Shown: piece after piece, positions 45,048-56,600 of the stretch | Position numbering within the stretch: the first letter of the stretch is position 1 | Layout: the number at the start of each line of letters is the position of its first letter | Assembly: GCA_002633005.1 (NCBI GenBank) | Contig: NMRA01000268.1 | Span: 256,585 to 320,584, forward strand | Source: Phoronis australis | Taxonomy: Eukaryota; Phoronida; Phoronidae | Length of the DNA stretch: 64,000 nt | Direction of reading: 5' to 3' | Made by a program: the position numbers and the translations under genes | Notes under the pieces: generated by a model | What the model saw: the letters and a program-made list of their open reading frames with translations, nothing else | What the model was told of the DNA's origin: nothing | Database searches by the model: none

Positions 45048-45586
45048 AAAAAGAAATGTGATCTTAAACTAAAAAATGTGGTTTTTGTATTACCTAAGGT
45101 AGTTTTAGGAGCATTTCAGCTGTAAGTATATTTAATTGTGTTTGATTCGAAAGAGATGACAGTTACATTGCTAATTATTATTGTTCTATTTTTACCTGAG
45201 GTGATGCGTAACCTGCAGCAAGGGTAAACAATTTTGGAAAGTATTACCAGCGATTTCCGTATATAAGTTTGGGAAACCAAAAGTCGGAAGTAAAAATACA
45301 CCACGGCCTATACTCGGCAATGCCGAATACACGAACAAAGTATAAATACTGTAACTCGCCCTAAATATATCCTAGTGAGAACAGCATTATTTTTAGATTT
45401 CAAACATGAATTTTTATTCTCAGATATGCATCCCAGGAATATTTTTGGGAAAAAAATTTAAGATACGCGAACTGTGGATATATTCTGCTGGACTTAAATT
45501 CGAAAATCTACGGTGGATCTTCCTAAACCTGTAAACCATGAAAAATTCATTGAGACAGTTTTGTTCAACTAACATGTTCAACTAGC

Positions 45587-45641
45587 ATGCCGTTCTTGCA
45601 AGTCGGTCAGAGCGTTCGCGTTGAAGGCGTTATTGCAACAG
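45587..45641 (+). CDS. Possible galectin-like first coding exon
   Basis: ATG at 45587 opens MPFLQVGQSVRVEGVIAT and is followed by a strong donor ACAG|GTAAGTG after 45641. The pattern Pro-Phe ... Gly-Gln-x-Val-x-Val-x-Gly-Val-Ile is the opening strand of the galectin carbohydrate-binding fold (galectins bind beta-galactosides). No following exon was found between here and the RPIA start at 50571, so it may be a fragment, an orphan or chance. Phase after the exon would be 1. Confidence 0.25.
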
Positions 45642-46469
45642 GTAAGTGTTGTTTTGATTTTTGTTTGGTGTTTCCATATTTTATTTTGTTATGTATTCCA
45701 ATCTTCATATAGTCATTGTTCTTCTTCAGAAGAAACAGCCCTGTTATGATTATCAGTTTTATTTCATCCACAAACAGATTTCACAAGAGTTTTCACCGTC
45801 AGCAGTTAAGCTTGTGGTTAAAAACGTAAGCGAAACCCTGATGTGTTAGATCATCTCAGTTTCATGAAGACGCGCCAGTGTGTCACTGAGTTGACATTGA
45901 GTGTTTCAAAGGCTGTGGATGAGAAAGGTTTCAATTGTAAAAAACGGTTGAGTGAATTTGATGTTGGTAGCATTTGAAATTGCATTCACTTTCTAGACCA
46001 CGCTCTTCTATATACAATATGTTAGTTAATCGTGCTCTTCAGCCGCGCAGCACTGTACGAGTCGACACATTCCCATCATTTGCAGTAGGCCTAAACATGT
46101 AGAATGACAGTGATCCAGAGTCTGATGCGCTTCTTCAACAGATGACAACCACCAGAGCGACGAATGGGGATCATGAGTGGAAGAGAAACTACTCATTTAA
46201 CTATCATGATTATCTTTGCACTCTATTTTGGTTAATTGTTCATTCGACGTTTTCATGTTGAAACTGAGCTTTCAGTTAATATGCAAATAAAGGTGTCATA
46301 GTTAACTTGCGTTTCGGTTTGTAACTGGCAGACAATGCACGGATGCGTTTAACAAATATACATATATACCCTGTTCTCGTCATTGTTCGTCACTTTCTTC
46401 ACTGAACTCGTTCCCACATCCATTACTGTTACGTTTAATGCAAAATTCGTTAAAATTGAGAAAGCGCAT

Positions 46470-46828
46470 GTTTTGATGGTCAGGAACCCTCTTTGTGCGT
46501 CGAATACGCAAGTCCAGCTTTTTAATGGGAAACCACATTGAAAAAAGCCCTTATCAGGGCACTCTTTGTGCGTTGACAATGCAAACTCCACATTTTTATT
46601 GAGAAGACACATTTTTACAAAAGAGAATCAGTTGTCTGGAACGTTTCATGTGTGTCAACAACGCAAACCAGACTGTCCTTGAAAAGCCCATGTTTGTCAC
46701 CAGGAACACTCTTGTTTTTCACAACACACCCTGATATTTCAAATGAGCACATTTTTGAAAGAAATTCCGTCACTTGCCGAGAAAAGTTTTTGAGTATCGG
46801 CAATGCAAGCCGAATATTTCATATTTTT
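46470..46828. repeat. Old tandem array, unit about 75 bp, interrupted by a hAT-like element
   Basis: Degenerate units with GGAACxCTCTTTGTGCGTCGACAA-like starts lie near 46482, 46558, 46635 and 46705. One further unit (GGGAATGTTCTTTGTGCATC) lies at about 47338, on the other side of the element at 46829-47310. Before the insertion these probably formed one array. Confidence 0.6.
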
Positions 46829-47310
46829 CAGGGCTTGGAATGACCAATGACAAAAAAAGCGGAAACTTTTACGGCACAAAACATGAGCCTTGAAATAGTC
46901 GATGTGAACCTTTCGCCGACAAAAATCGAGTGGACTAAAAAAAAAAAAACCACCATCAGTAGCACACACATCTGCGTCTTTTTAGCTTGACCGTCCACTC
47001 CCACCCCACGCATCCACACGATTTTGGCTACAGAGCCGCAGTATTTTGTCACACGAGACGCCATTGAAAATCCCACCACGCTATTCCAGATGCCCAGGCA
47101 ATGTTGACAATTTACGTTCCTCAGAAACATAAAGAGCAACTTCCGCTTTTCGAGGTGAACGTCGCCGGCAACGTCGCGGTAAGAAAGGAATTTGCCGCGG
47201 AAATTTTAAATCAAATCCGATTTTTTTTACGTGGAAATATAATAAAATGCGTGGACAGAACATTTGAAATTAGCGGAAATCCGCGTTTCCGTGGAAAATT
47301 CCAAGCCTTG
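46829..47310. mobile_element. hAT-like non-autonomous element, 482 bp
   Basis: Terminal inverted repeats CAGGGCTTGGAAT (left) and CAAGGCTTGGAAT (reverse complement of the right end). CAGGGxTxGxAA ends are usual for hAT transposons. The flanks ATATTTTT and ATTTTTGA are only a poor 8-bp duplication. The inside is CpG-richer, with GCGGAAATCCGC and GTGGAAAT-type words, and has no transposase. Confidence 0.6.
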
Positions 47311-47807
47311 ATTTTTGAAAAAAGAACCAAAACTTGTCGGGAATGTTCTTTGTGCATCGACAACGCACATTTCTTATTGGGAAAGCCAGTTTTTCAAAAA
47401 TTAATGGCGCAGACCGTTTAGTCCCGTTGACCAACACTTATACTGCTATCAAATGGCTGATACTACGACTGCTCAGCAAAATAATGTACACTTATGAAAT
47501 TCGGACACGAGTTGAAACCCAAATTTGGAGGTCCGCCAAATTCGGACACCACAAAAATGATGTTTCGCGAGATTCGTCCAAGAATGAATTTTTTCTATTG
47601 AAATTAATTTTTAGAGTCCGAAAATCACGCGACTTTACCACACATACACCGAATTGCTCATAAAATATTAACCTGCACATGTCAAAATTGAATACAACAC
47701 AAATATATGAGTAGGGTATATATAAAATTGCCAGTTTGTCGCCTAAAGTCACGATGTCGATGACGCCGTCCATTCGTAATTCATCGGTAATTTCCGTACC
47801 GTCCTTG

Positions 47808-49563
47808 ACCTAAGATAGGGTGAGCAAACCAATATGGCGGAAATTCAGCAAGAGCGAAATTTTGCCATTTTTCATGATTTTCACAAGCTCATATCTATTA
47901 GCATACTAAGTGGTGGAAAATGAAAAGTATGCCAGTGAAATATTTAATTTTTCTTCTTTCTATTGATATCCATTACAAAATATTTGGCCACTTATGAGTA
48001 TTTTTAAAAATTGAAGTAAAGCGAGCACCTCACACATTTTCCACTCACCGGTAAATTCTTGTGACTTTCAGTAGGGGTCAAACTTTCAGCTGTTAAATGG
48101 CTGTTACTGAACCGATTTTAATGATATTTATATCAAACTGTTTGCTACAAAATTCTGCTTTCAACCCTGAGTGTACACTTTTTATTTTTTTGACAAAAAT
48201 ATGAAAAAATCTACTTTTTTTAATTTAATGCCTCGCCACTCTCTCACCTGGAAAAATCCTAAAAGTGTACACTCAATGTCATTATCACTTATCATGTCCT
48301 AATCCATTCCTGATCAAATTTTTTCACTTTATCTCACCATTTCCATTTAGGAACACTTCTAAAAAGGTAACTTCAGTCATTTTTCAAGAACCATGTTGAC
48401 CTTTGCAGGGTTCAAACTAAACTCGAACCTGATTGGTCAAATGCATTCAACAGAACCAGTCAAAACTTCTCTAAATTACAAAAAGTGGCCCAAACCTGGT
48501 AAAATATTTTCTTTAAATATAATATAGAATACTTTTAAAATTTAATTTACTTCAATTTTGGGGATAGAGTCATTTTTTTCTATTTTCTTCAAAAATATTT
48601 TCTGTTACACTTTTACTATCTCGTGGGGGCGCTGTGATCAGTTTCATTTTTAAAAAGTTACATATTTCACGAAAATAAATCTTCAGTCACCGCTGCAGTG
48701 CATCAAAACATTTTAGAATACAAATATGCTCTTTTTGGATAGTCACCAACACAACACCTCTCAGTTTCTATATTATTTGACAGGAATGAAATTGATTTAA
48801 AATTCGTTGAAATTTTAGGGTCCAATTTAATTTTGTTTAATTAAAAATGCATATTATCATTTTTTGTCATTTGGAGTGCAACTTAAGATTGTGAAAACAT
48901 TGATCTTACTTGGGAAAAAAGATTAATATACATAACCTCATAAATAACGAAATACTCTGAAAAAGACTAGTTTTCTGGTTTTTGCTCATTTTGAATTCAT
49001 TTGCTATGCAAATTTCATTTTTTAGAATTATTTCAAAATCTTTTGGAGCAAGAGAAACATGTTCACTAAACCATAGTAATTCTTGAAATGTTTTGTCATT
49101 TTCAAGGTAATAAGTTGCTCTCTTTTTAAAACATCACTTGTTCAACTTAGCTTCAGGGGCAAAAATGTCCTGTCACAATTAAAAAAAAAGTCGATGGTGA
49201 ATTTTTCAATTTTTGTTGTTCTTGTTCGTGCAAAATATAATAATTTGTGGTTTGGTGTTTATGCCATGTTGTTAACCTACTTGCAAAGGACTCTCCATCT
49301 TGTTTAAAGAACACTGTGAGCTATGAATTCCCAAATATAGTTGTCTAAACTTGCCATTTTCTGTGGCCTGAAATTTCTGGGTGCCGTTTGCTGAAAAAAA
49401 GGCCATTTTTGAGGCTCTAAAATTCAAATAACTCGGGAACCACCGAACCGATTTGAAAAATTCAAAAAGTTGTATAAACGGCATATCTAAAGCTATCATT
49501 TAACACTCTTTTCAAGTGTTTCTGATGAAATTTGTATTTGAGTTTGCTCACCCTACCTAAGAT
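47808..49563. mobile_element. 1.74-kb TIR element with perfect 9-bp target duplication
   Basis: Direct repeats ACCTAAGAT at 47808-47816 and 49555-49563 bracket 47817-49554. The ends are inverted repeats AGGGTGAGCAAAC and GTTTGCTCACCCT (13 bp, perfect). A 9-bp duplication is typical of Mutator-like elements and occurs in Merlin; the family cannot be told from the ends. The interior is AT-rich and no transposase was recognised, so it is non-autonomous or its gene has decayed. Confidence 0.85.
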
Positions 49564-49729
49564 GGAAGTGTGTTTGGGCTTTTTGTGAACATTTTTGTTC
49601 TTTGACTGCGAATTTCTTATGAAGTCGCCGGAACAGGACACCGTGAAGAAGAAAGAACAATTGCCAATGGTTTTGTTGTAGATGTGCTTCCGGTGAATTA
49701 TATGAGCCTCTGTTAGCTACTCGCTAACG

Positions 49730-50075
49730 GGCAATTGCCTATTAGCTGAATGGTTAGCACGCTTGCCGGTTTTATGGGGGTCGCGGGTTCGATCCCCGAG
49801 TCGGGTGATCTCCGCTATTACTACAGTTTGTTGAAACCTTGTTTTGTGTAAACTTATTGAGTTTTATGTTAGCTATGGAGGGCTGAAATGAAGCACCCGT
49901 GGAATTTCTAGTCGGGAGTGTCATACCTTGTAGTATTATATGTAGTGTATTGGGGACGATCAGAAGCTGAGGAGGCCTGTGCCTTGCCCGGCCCTTGCCG
50001 GTTTTATGGCCATGGCCATGGGGGTCGCTGGTTCGATACCCGTGTCGGGTAATCTCGGCTATTACTACACAGTTT
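49730..50075 (+). repeat. tRNA-derived SINE-like sequence, two related pieces
   Basis: First piece: TAGCTGAATGGTTAGCACG (A-box like, near 49743) and GGTTCGATCCC (B box, 49786-49796), followed by CGAGTCGGGTGATCTCC. Second piece: a variant B box GGTTCGATACC at 50030-50040 with the same flanks (TTGCCGGTTTTATGG before, GTCGGGTAATCTC and GCTATTACTACA after). Spacing of A and B boxes fits RNA polymerase III promoters. The acceptor stem does not pair, so this is not a working tRNA gene. Confidence 0.6.
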
Positions 50076-50570
50076 TGACAATCTCCATAAGATCGGCCCT
50101 TCATTTTCACTTGAATTAATAACTTGAATTTTTTACTTAATCGTTTAACTTACCAGTTAAGCTTCGATTAGACCCAGTCTTTGTCTTCATCAACTTAAAA
50201 AGTGCATCGTAGACTGTGCACACAAATGAAACACCGGAAACAAATTCATCATAAAAAACTAAAATAGTTTTCGTCAGCTCAGCTTTATTTAAAAAATAAC
50301 TCTTTAAATTATCCATAATACCAAAAAATATACAAATAAGCATAAAATATAATAAAAAGTACTTCTTTGAAGATAATTAACAAAACATTCGAAAGGATTC
50401 AAATTACGGCTGTGTTTACAATGGTAAAAGGTCAAGTTGTGGCTTCTACGTGCACTGGATGCACTCGGTCAGTTTAACATTGAGCAGTGACCACGGCGTG
50501 CTTTCGGGTAGCAGCTTCCTTTGTTGGAGGGACGCGCAACAGCAGTCTCCTCTTGATTCCTATTAACTCG

Positions 50571-50648
50571 ATGGCTACCGTTCCACGAAGTATCATCGAT
50601 GCTGGGAAGAAAGCTGCAGCGTACGCTGCAGTAAATGATCACATTAAG
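50571..50648 (+). CDS. RPIA: RPIA first coding exon
   Basis: 26 codons ending at donor ATTAAG|GTACTG, phase 0. The residues [11 protein letters not shown] form the N-terminal helix typical of the family. Confidence 0.88.
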
Positions 50649-53600
50649 GTACTGTCTGTAGGCCTACTGTGTAGTGTGCATGCTGTATGGTACTGTATTT
50701 AGGGAGAACAACATTTTTCAAAAATTTTAGAAAATGTGCATGTAATATACATCACGAGAAAGCTCTCTACAAGACTAAAAGAACGGTGCAAAAAATTTTT
50801 AAATCGGACTTACGGTTCCGGAGAAAATGGTGTTTTTGTGTCAAATTTTTTGGTAAAAATTCTGTCAAATCAAATTTGTGAGTTTGAAATATAATGGTTA
50901 CAAATCTACGTAACCTAGACAGACATGTTATACATCATTTCAAAGAAAATTTTATGATGAATAATTTGCAAAAAAGAACATTCCGATTGGACATTCCTGT
51001 GCGAAGATATTGACCTTAAAGTCAACAAAGTCGACGAAGAAAAGTCATTACGTTCAATTTTGTCGTTTCAAATTGGCATAAAATAACAATCACTCAAGAA
51101 AAAAAAATAAGCTAGTATCATTTCAAGATTTTTCATCAGGGAAGTTGAAATCTGATAATTGGTTTGGGCAAATTATTAATATTATTTTGTGACTTTTTTG
51201 TTGACATGCAGTTTGCGACTTACTTAACTTTGTCAAAATGCATTACTTAAAAAAATTAAAGATAAACAACATCATTTCAAATATGTATTGATGAAAAGTA
51301 TGATAAACAAAAATTTTAATACAAGCTTCATACAGTAAATAGAAATTAAACATACTTTCCACAACAATGTAACAAAATGTAGACCTTGTCTTGAGCCATG
51401 CAGGAAAGTTCATGCTATGCCGGAAACGACAACTGCAATATTATTTCCAAAGTTGTCTTGATATGAACACATAAAGGTATGTATGATGGGCAGATAAATA
51501 AAGTTCTCAAGGCATCCTCAAGGAAGGAAGGTCAAACCTTTTCACTGATTATTGACAGTGAGTACCTTCAAGTAAACAGACAGTCAGTGGAGTTCCTTAC
51601 ACAGACTTGTGGCCTCTTCAAGGGGCCAAACCCTTTCACTGACTATCGAAAGTCAGTGGAGTGCCTTACAGACTTATGGCATTCTCAAGGAAGGGGGGGG
51701 CAAACACTTTCACTAAGTCAGTGGAGTACTTCACAGAGTTGTATCATCCTCCAGGAAGGGGGCTGTTAAGTCAGTGGAATACCAATACACAATATGGAGC
51801 ACGCCAGCACTTCGAGGTCCTCTTGACCAAAATCGTCCATCACCCGAAAGGTGCGCACAGCCTCATCTTCATCGTAGTGGGTATTGAGCCAAACTCACTT
51901 GCTGACTGCAAGTAGAATCGGTAGAAGCAGGACAGAAGAAGGATCTGGACCAAGAGCTAGCCTGGTCTGATGAGACAGAAATGCGAGCTGAGACATGATG
52001 ATATGTATTATAGTAAACTGACAAATAGGAATGAAATTATCAGAAAAAATGATGAAGAAAATAACAACTGGTTTGGTCCACAGCATTTTCCAACAAAGGT
52101 TACGTGAAAGATATAGGCCAGGCTGAGATATATAACAATCTAGACGAACCTCTGAATTGTTTTGTAAAAACTATATTCATGGTAAAAAAATATTGATAGC
52201 ATGTATAGTTTTTCATGGTAGTAAACATACAGTTTTGGTTGAAAACACAGCACTGGAGTAGAAATGCACAGTTGTAATATTTGTTTACTCTAAAATTAAA
52301 ATGTTTTCATTTTCTATCTTGACATATGCTGGCTAAACTGTCTTTGCCAGTATGGGTGGTCCTGTCTGGCCACAAGTCAGGTCTTAGTGGCCTGACCTAC
52401 AAAAATGTGAGGCAAAAATAGGAAAAAAGAACCTTAAATAAGAGATTCATTGTTCTCACAACGAGAAATTACTTTTTGGGTCTCTTTTACATTAACTTTT
52501 CAACAGGAAAAGTTGAAATGCTTTAGTTTGGGAACCAAAAATTCGCCGCGATTCGAAGGAGCACCCCTAGCGGCAGTACCCGGAACTACGAAGTGAGTCA
52601 GAAATACGCCCGATTGTCAGAAATCGACGAAGGGCCCGTTTGCAACAAGTGTTTGAAATAGTTCATTGATGAACCCTTTAGTGCGCAATACGATTCATTA
52701 TGTGCGCAAATTAGGAAATGTACCAATTAATTCAGATCAAAGTTGAAGGTCGTGGGAACTGGCAACTTTTTCAACTTTTAAGACGACGAAAGTGAAAACT
52801 ACTTACGTAATAACGTGCGCAAGGGTTTCCTCTACAAGTTCATGAAGTTTCACGCCAAAATTCGAGAGTTTAGTCTTCTCCTGAGTTGAAAATCAAATAC
52901 CAGTTGTTTTTACCGGCGACCATTTTGCTTTGAAATGTCGGTCACGTTGCTGCAAAAAACTCGTGCAAAGTATTATTAAACGGATTTTGCGACGAAAAAA
53001 GACTAACATTTAAGTAAAATAACGTACTATTTCATACTTTGTATTAATTTTTATTCACATTTATTGCATTTTTGAGTGATTTTTTGCCGATTGTAATGTG
53101 CAAATTTTACACGGTGACAGATACGCGAAGCGATTTGGTGACGTATGTTGTCCTCGCTACTGTATTATGTCTGTGGTGTCCCATTGCCATATTGTTTTTC
53201 ACCTGTCTTTGGCCTGAGCAAAAAACTGAAATGTTCAGACAGTCATCCAGTTGAGTTATGAGTTTCACCCATCTATCAATGGCGTGAATTTTAATTTTTA
53301 AGCCTGTAAATAACGTAGAAAAAAATCCGAAACTTAAAAAGAGGCGATCCAGATCCTCAGTCTAAAGAATACACTAGTGTTTCGAAAAGTAGAATAAATA
53401 TACGTAAATAAAACAACAAAAATGGATCACTGAAATTTTCGGATATATAACATTCTTCGTGTACAGAAACCTTGAAACTATTGGATTGAACATAAAGACT
53501 TCTTAAATTATATCTTTACTTTTTTCCACAACAATGACAATGTATCATGCTCATTACACCATATATCAGATGTCAATTGTCATATAGTGTTTGATTTTAC

Positions 53601-56600
53601 TTTATTTCTCTTTCTGTTGACGAAGGATGTTATTACATCTGAAAATTTCAGTGATCCATTTTTTTGTTTATTTACGTATATTAAGCCTGTAAACTAATGC
53701 TAAAAGTGTGAGGGTTTCTTTTGTACTTTGTAGCACATATTACACTTGCAGTATAAATGGAAGCAAGACTCTTCTGCTCAGCAGAGATGATGGAGCTTCT
53801 ATAGGAGCTTCATACACCGAAAGTTTTTTGGCAAATTATCCACTGACTAAAGCATCAAAGCCGCGTAATTGTTATTAATGCCTTTTGCGCATAGATAGAC
53901 ACCATAGGAGGTCGTTGAAGTATTTAATTCCTTTCAAGTTGAACAAATGCTCTTGTTATCAGACTTTTTCTTCGAGCAGTCCCTTGTTCAGTTCCAAAAA
54001 CCGGTAACTCGCCATTTTCACACTGCACATGGGTATAAGTACGTCATGCCACCGGCCGGGCGCAGTGTGGTTGCTGACACGAACCCCTGGACACTTTCCA
54101 TGGAGCAAATGGTGGTGATAATTAAGGCTTCAACTGTGCAGGTAGGCAGCTCGCATTGCCTTTCTGCTGCTGCTTACCAGAGGACAAAGCAGGCTCGTAT
54201 TTATGCATATATGGGATAAATGGACAATAATCCTTATGGCAGTTTTATTTGTAATAACAGCAAATTCGTGGAATGCTGAAGCCAAGAAAACATTTAGTAC
54301 AGTAGTTTTTGATATAAACTGGACGAGGTTAAAAGAGGCCTGAACTACATGTTTCAGCATTTTAATATGAATTTTGAAAGTATAAAGGTTGGTTACTGGC
54401 ATCCATGTACAGCACACATCACGAATTTTTGGCCGACCGGTCGGAAATTGGTCGACGACCGGCCGTCGACCGGTCGTCTAGCCGCCCAGCAGCCGACAAA
54501 CAACGGTCGGCTAGGAGCCGTCTGCTGNCAAGCGCTGTACAGCACAAAGAGATATAGGTCATTAGCCTTGCAAGTACGTAGTCCAGTTGACAGATCAACA
54601 TGTGCATACTCACAGCCTTTTTTGTTTTTCTTTCCTGCGACTTTGATTCATGCCAGGGCCTAGCCAGCCAGCTAGCTGTATGAAGACTATCTTCAAAATA
54701 CAACTAGGTACCAGTAGCACTGTGTGTTGAGGTCCGTTAGATTCCGAAATTTCACATAGCCCGGGTAGTTCTGCTCGTCACCTCGTCCCGAAAGTTATAT
54801 CAACATGTAGAGCTCTAAACCGGCAGGGGAGCGTGCAAATATCTGGGTGTCAACCGACACTCACCTTGCCCGCTGGAGCAATTTAAGTGAAAAACAATCT
54901 AGTAAACATTATTTTATTTCATAATTCTCAGCCTTTTGTTACAAAGAAAACAGTACGCTCAACACACGCTATTTTCTAAAAATTTGCGATATCTGCCGGG
55001 AAATGATGACAGCTTCGCAGGAGCAATTTTTTATGGTATTAAAATACCAAAAACTTGTAAGGAAATGAAATCAGCTCTAGTAATTTGTTGTGACATGTAC
55101 ACAACTTCGAAGAACAGTTCGATCGCTTGTTATACTTGGAAGAACAACTCGGGGAACGAAACTGGCCAATAAGGCAACAGGTGGCGGTGCCGAAAGCTGA
55201 CCTTAAAGAGCGCACCCAAATTTTAGCAGCAGAGTGAACGGCAGAACGTCAACTTTTTCAACACCAGTCAATAATTTAGTTTACTCAAGGAACAGTGTAA
55301 TTTTTAATGTCACTAACTTTGTGTCAGATTTTGTTCGATCAGTTTTTACCCACGTCAGTGCCACGGCCGCTGTATATTTACTATACAGCTTGCACGGTGA
55401 GTTCTGATATAGACTTTATTCATCAATTAAATTACATTAAAAATACATGTTATTGTATTTCAGGAACCTTTTAAAGTTGGATGAATTTTTGATCCACAAA
55501 ATCGCCACTAAATACCCTTTTCTTTTTACTAGTTTGACGTGATAGGTATTCTTCCATGCACTATGTTGAAATCGCGGCAACTAACCTTGCGCTTAATTAA
55601 AAAAAGTAATAACGGCTAAGTGTAATGACGTCTTGTCAAACTCTAACTTAAGTTCGAGAAACTGTTTGGTGTCATGAGTCATGGGTATGCTGTTGGAATG
55701 TTAGGAGTTCTCATTTTTATGCGCCCACATATTTACATGTGGACGCATTATGCCATCATCTCCTTCCGTCCGTCCGGGGGGCGTCCGTCCATCGTCCGCT
55801 GCTCTATCTCCAAAACACTTTGACTTACGTTCATGAAATTTGGCACATATGCTCCATTCATGAATGGGACGGCATGAGCGATTTTTCGAACGGATCCGAC
55901 GACCGGTGTGTCCCCTAGTGGCAATTTTAGTTTTTTACGCTTACCTTTGTATCTTCAAAAGTCCTGAATGGATTTTCATGAAATTTGGTGTGTTGGCACC
56001 TATTAGTGAGACGACGCTATCCTGCAGTTTTCGGATGGATCCGACGTAGTTTGCGTCACCTAGTTGCCATTTTTACTGTTTTTGAGTCTGTTTTTTGCGT
56101 CCGCCCCTCTATCAACCAAACCGCTCAAAGGATGATTGTGAAAATTGGCATGTATGTGCTTACTGTAAAGAGGATGGTTGACGATGATTTTCTGATGATT
56201 TCGACTACTGCGGCGTCTCCTAGAGGCAGTTTTGTTTTTGTTGCGCCTATGGCTGTATCTTTTTTTCACAATTAATACATTTATTACAAAAGACAAATAC
56301 ATATACAAATATACACACAACACAACACAACAACGTACAGAGCTGTGCATAAAAATAACGAGAAAGCACTTCATTGTTACTTCGAAGTTAAAAAGTACTA
56401 CTTAAGTTTCTGTTCTGGCATCTGGTCAACTCTCTGGGTCCCCTCATGTTTCAAAAACACATTTCCAATCTTCCCATTTTTCGTATCATTAAATTTCCGT
56501 GTGTTTAACGAAGCACTAAGTTCTACATTAAAACACTCATTCAAAAAATTTTTAAGACATCCTAAATTAGGTTTGACGTTAGCAAATTTCCTTTTAATAA

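Noticed and set aside
49736-49810. A functional tRNA gene
   Set aside because: A and B boxes are present but no acceptor stem pairs and the anticodon arm is poor; better explained as a SINE.
50487-50570. Upstream non-ATG start of RPIA
   Set aside because: The frame is open back to a stop at 50481 but has no ATG before 50571; the extension has no family similarity.
53072-53254. Small membrane protein frame
   Set aside because: One hydrophobic stretch in a 60-codon frame inside an intron, without other support.
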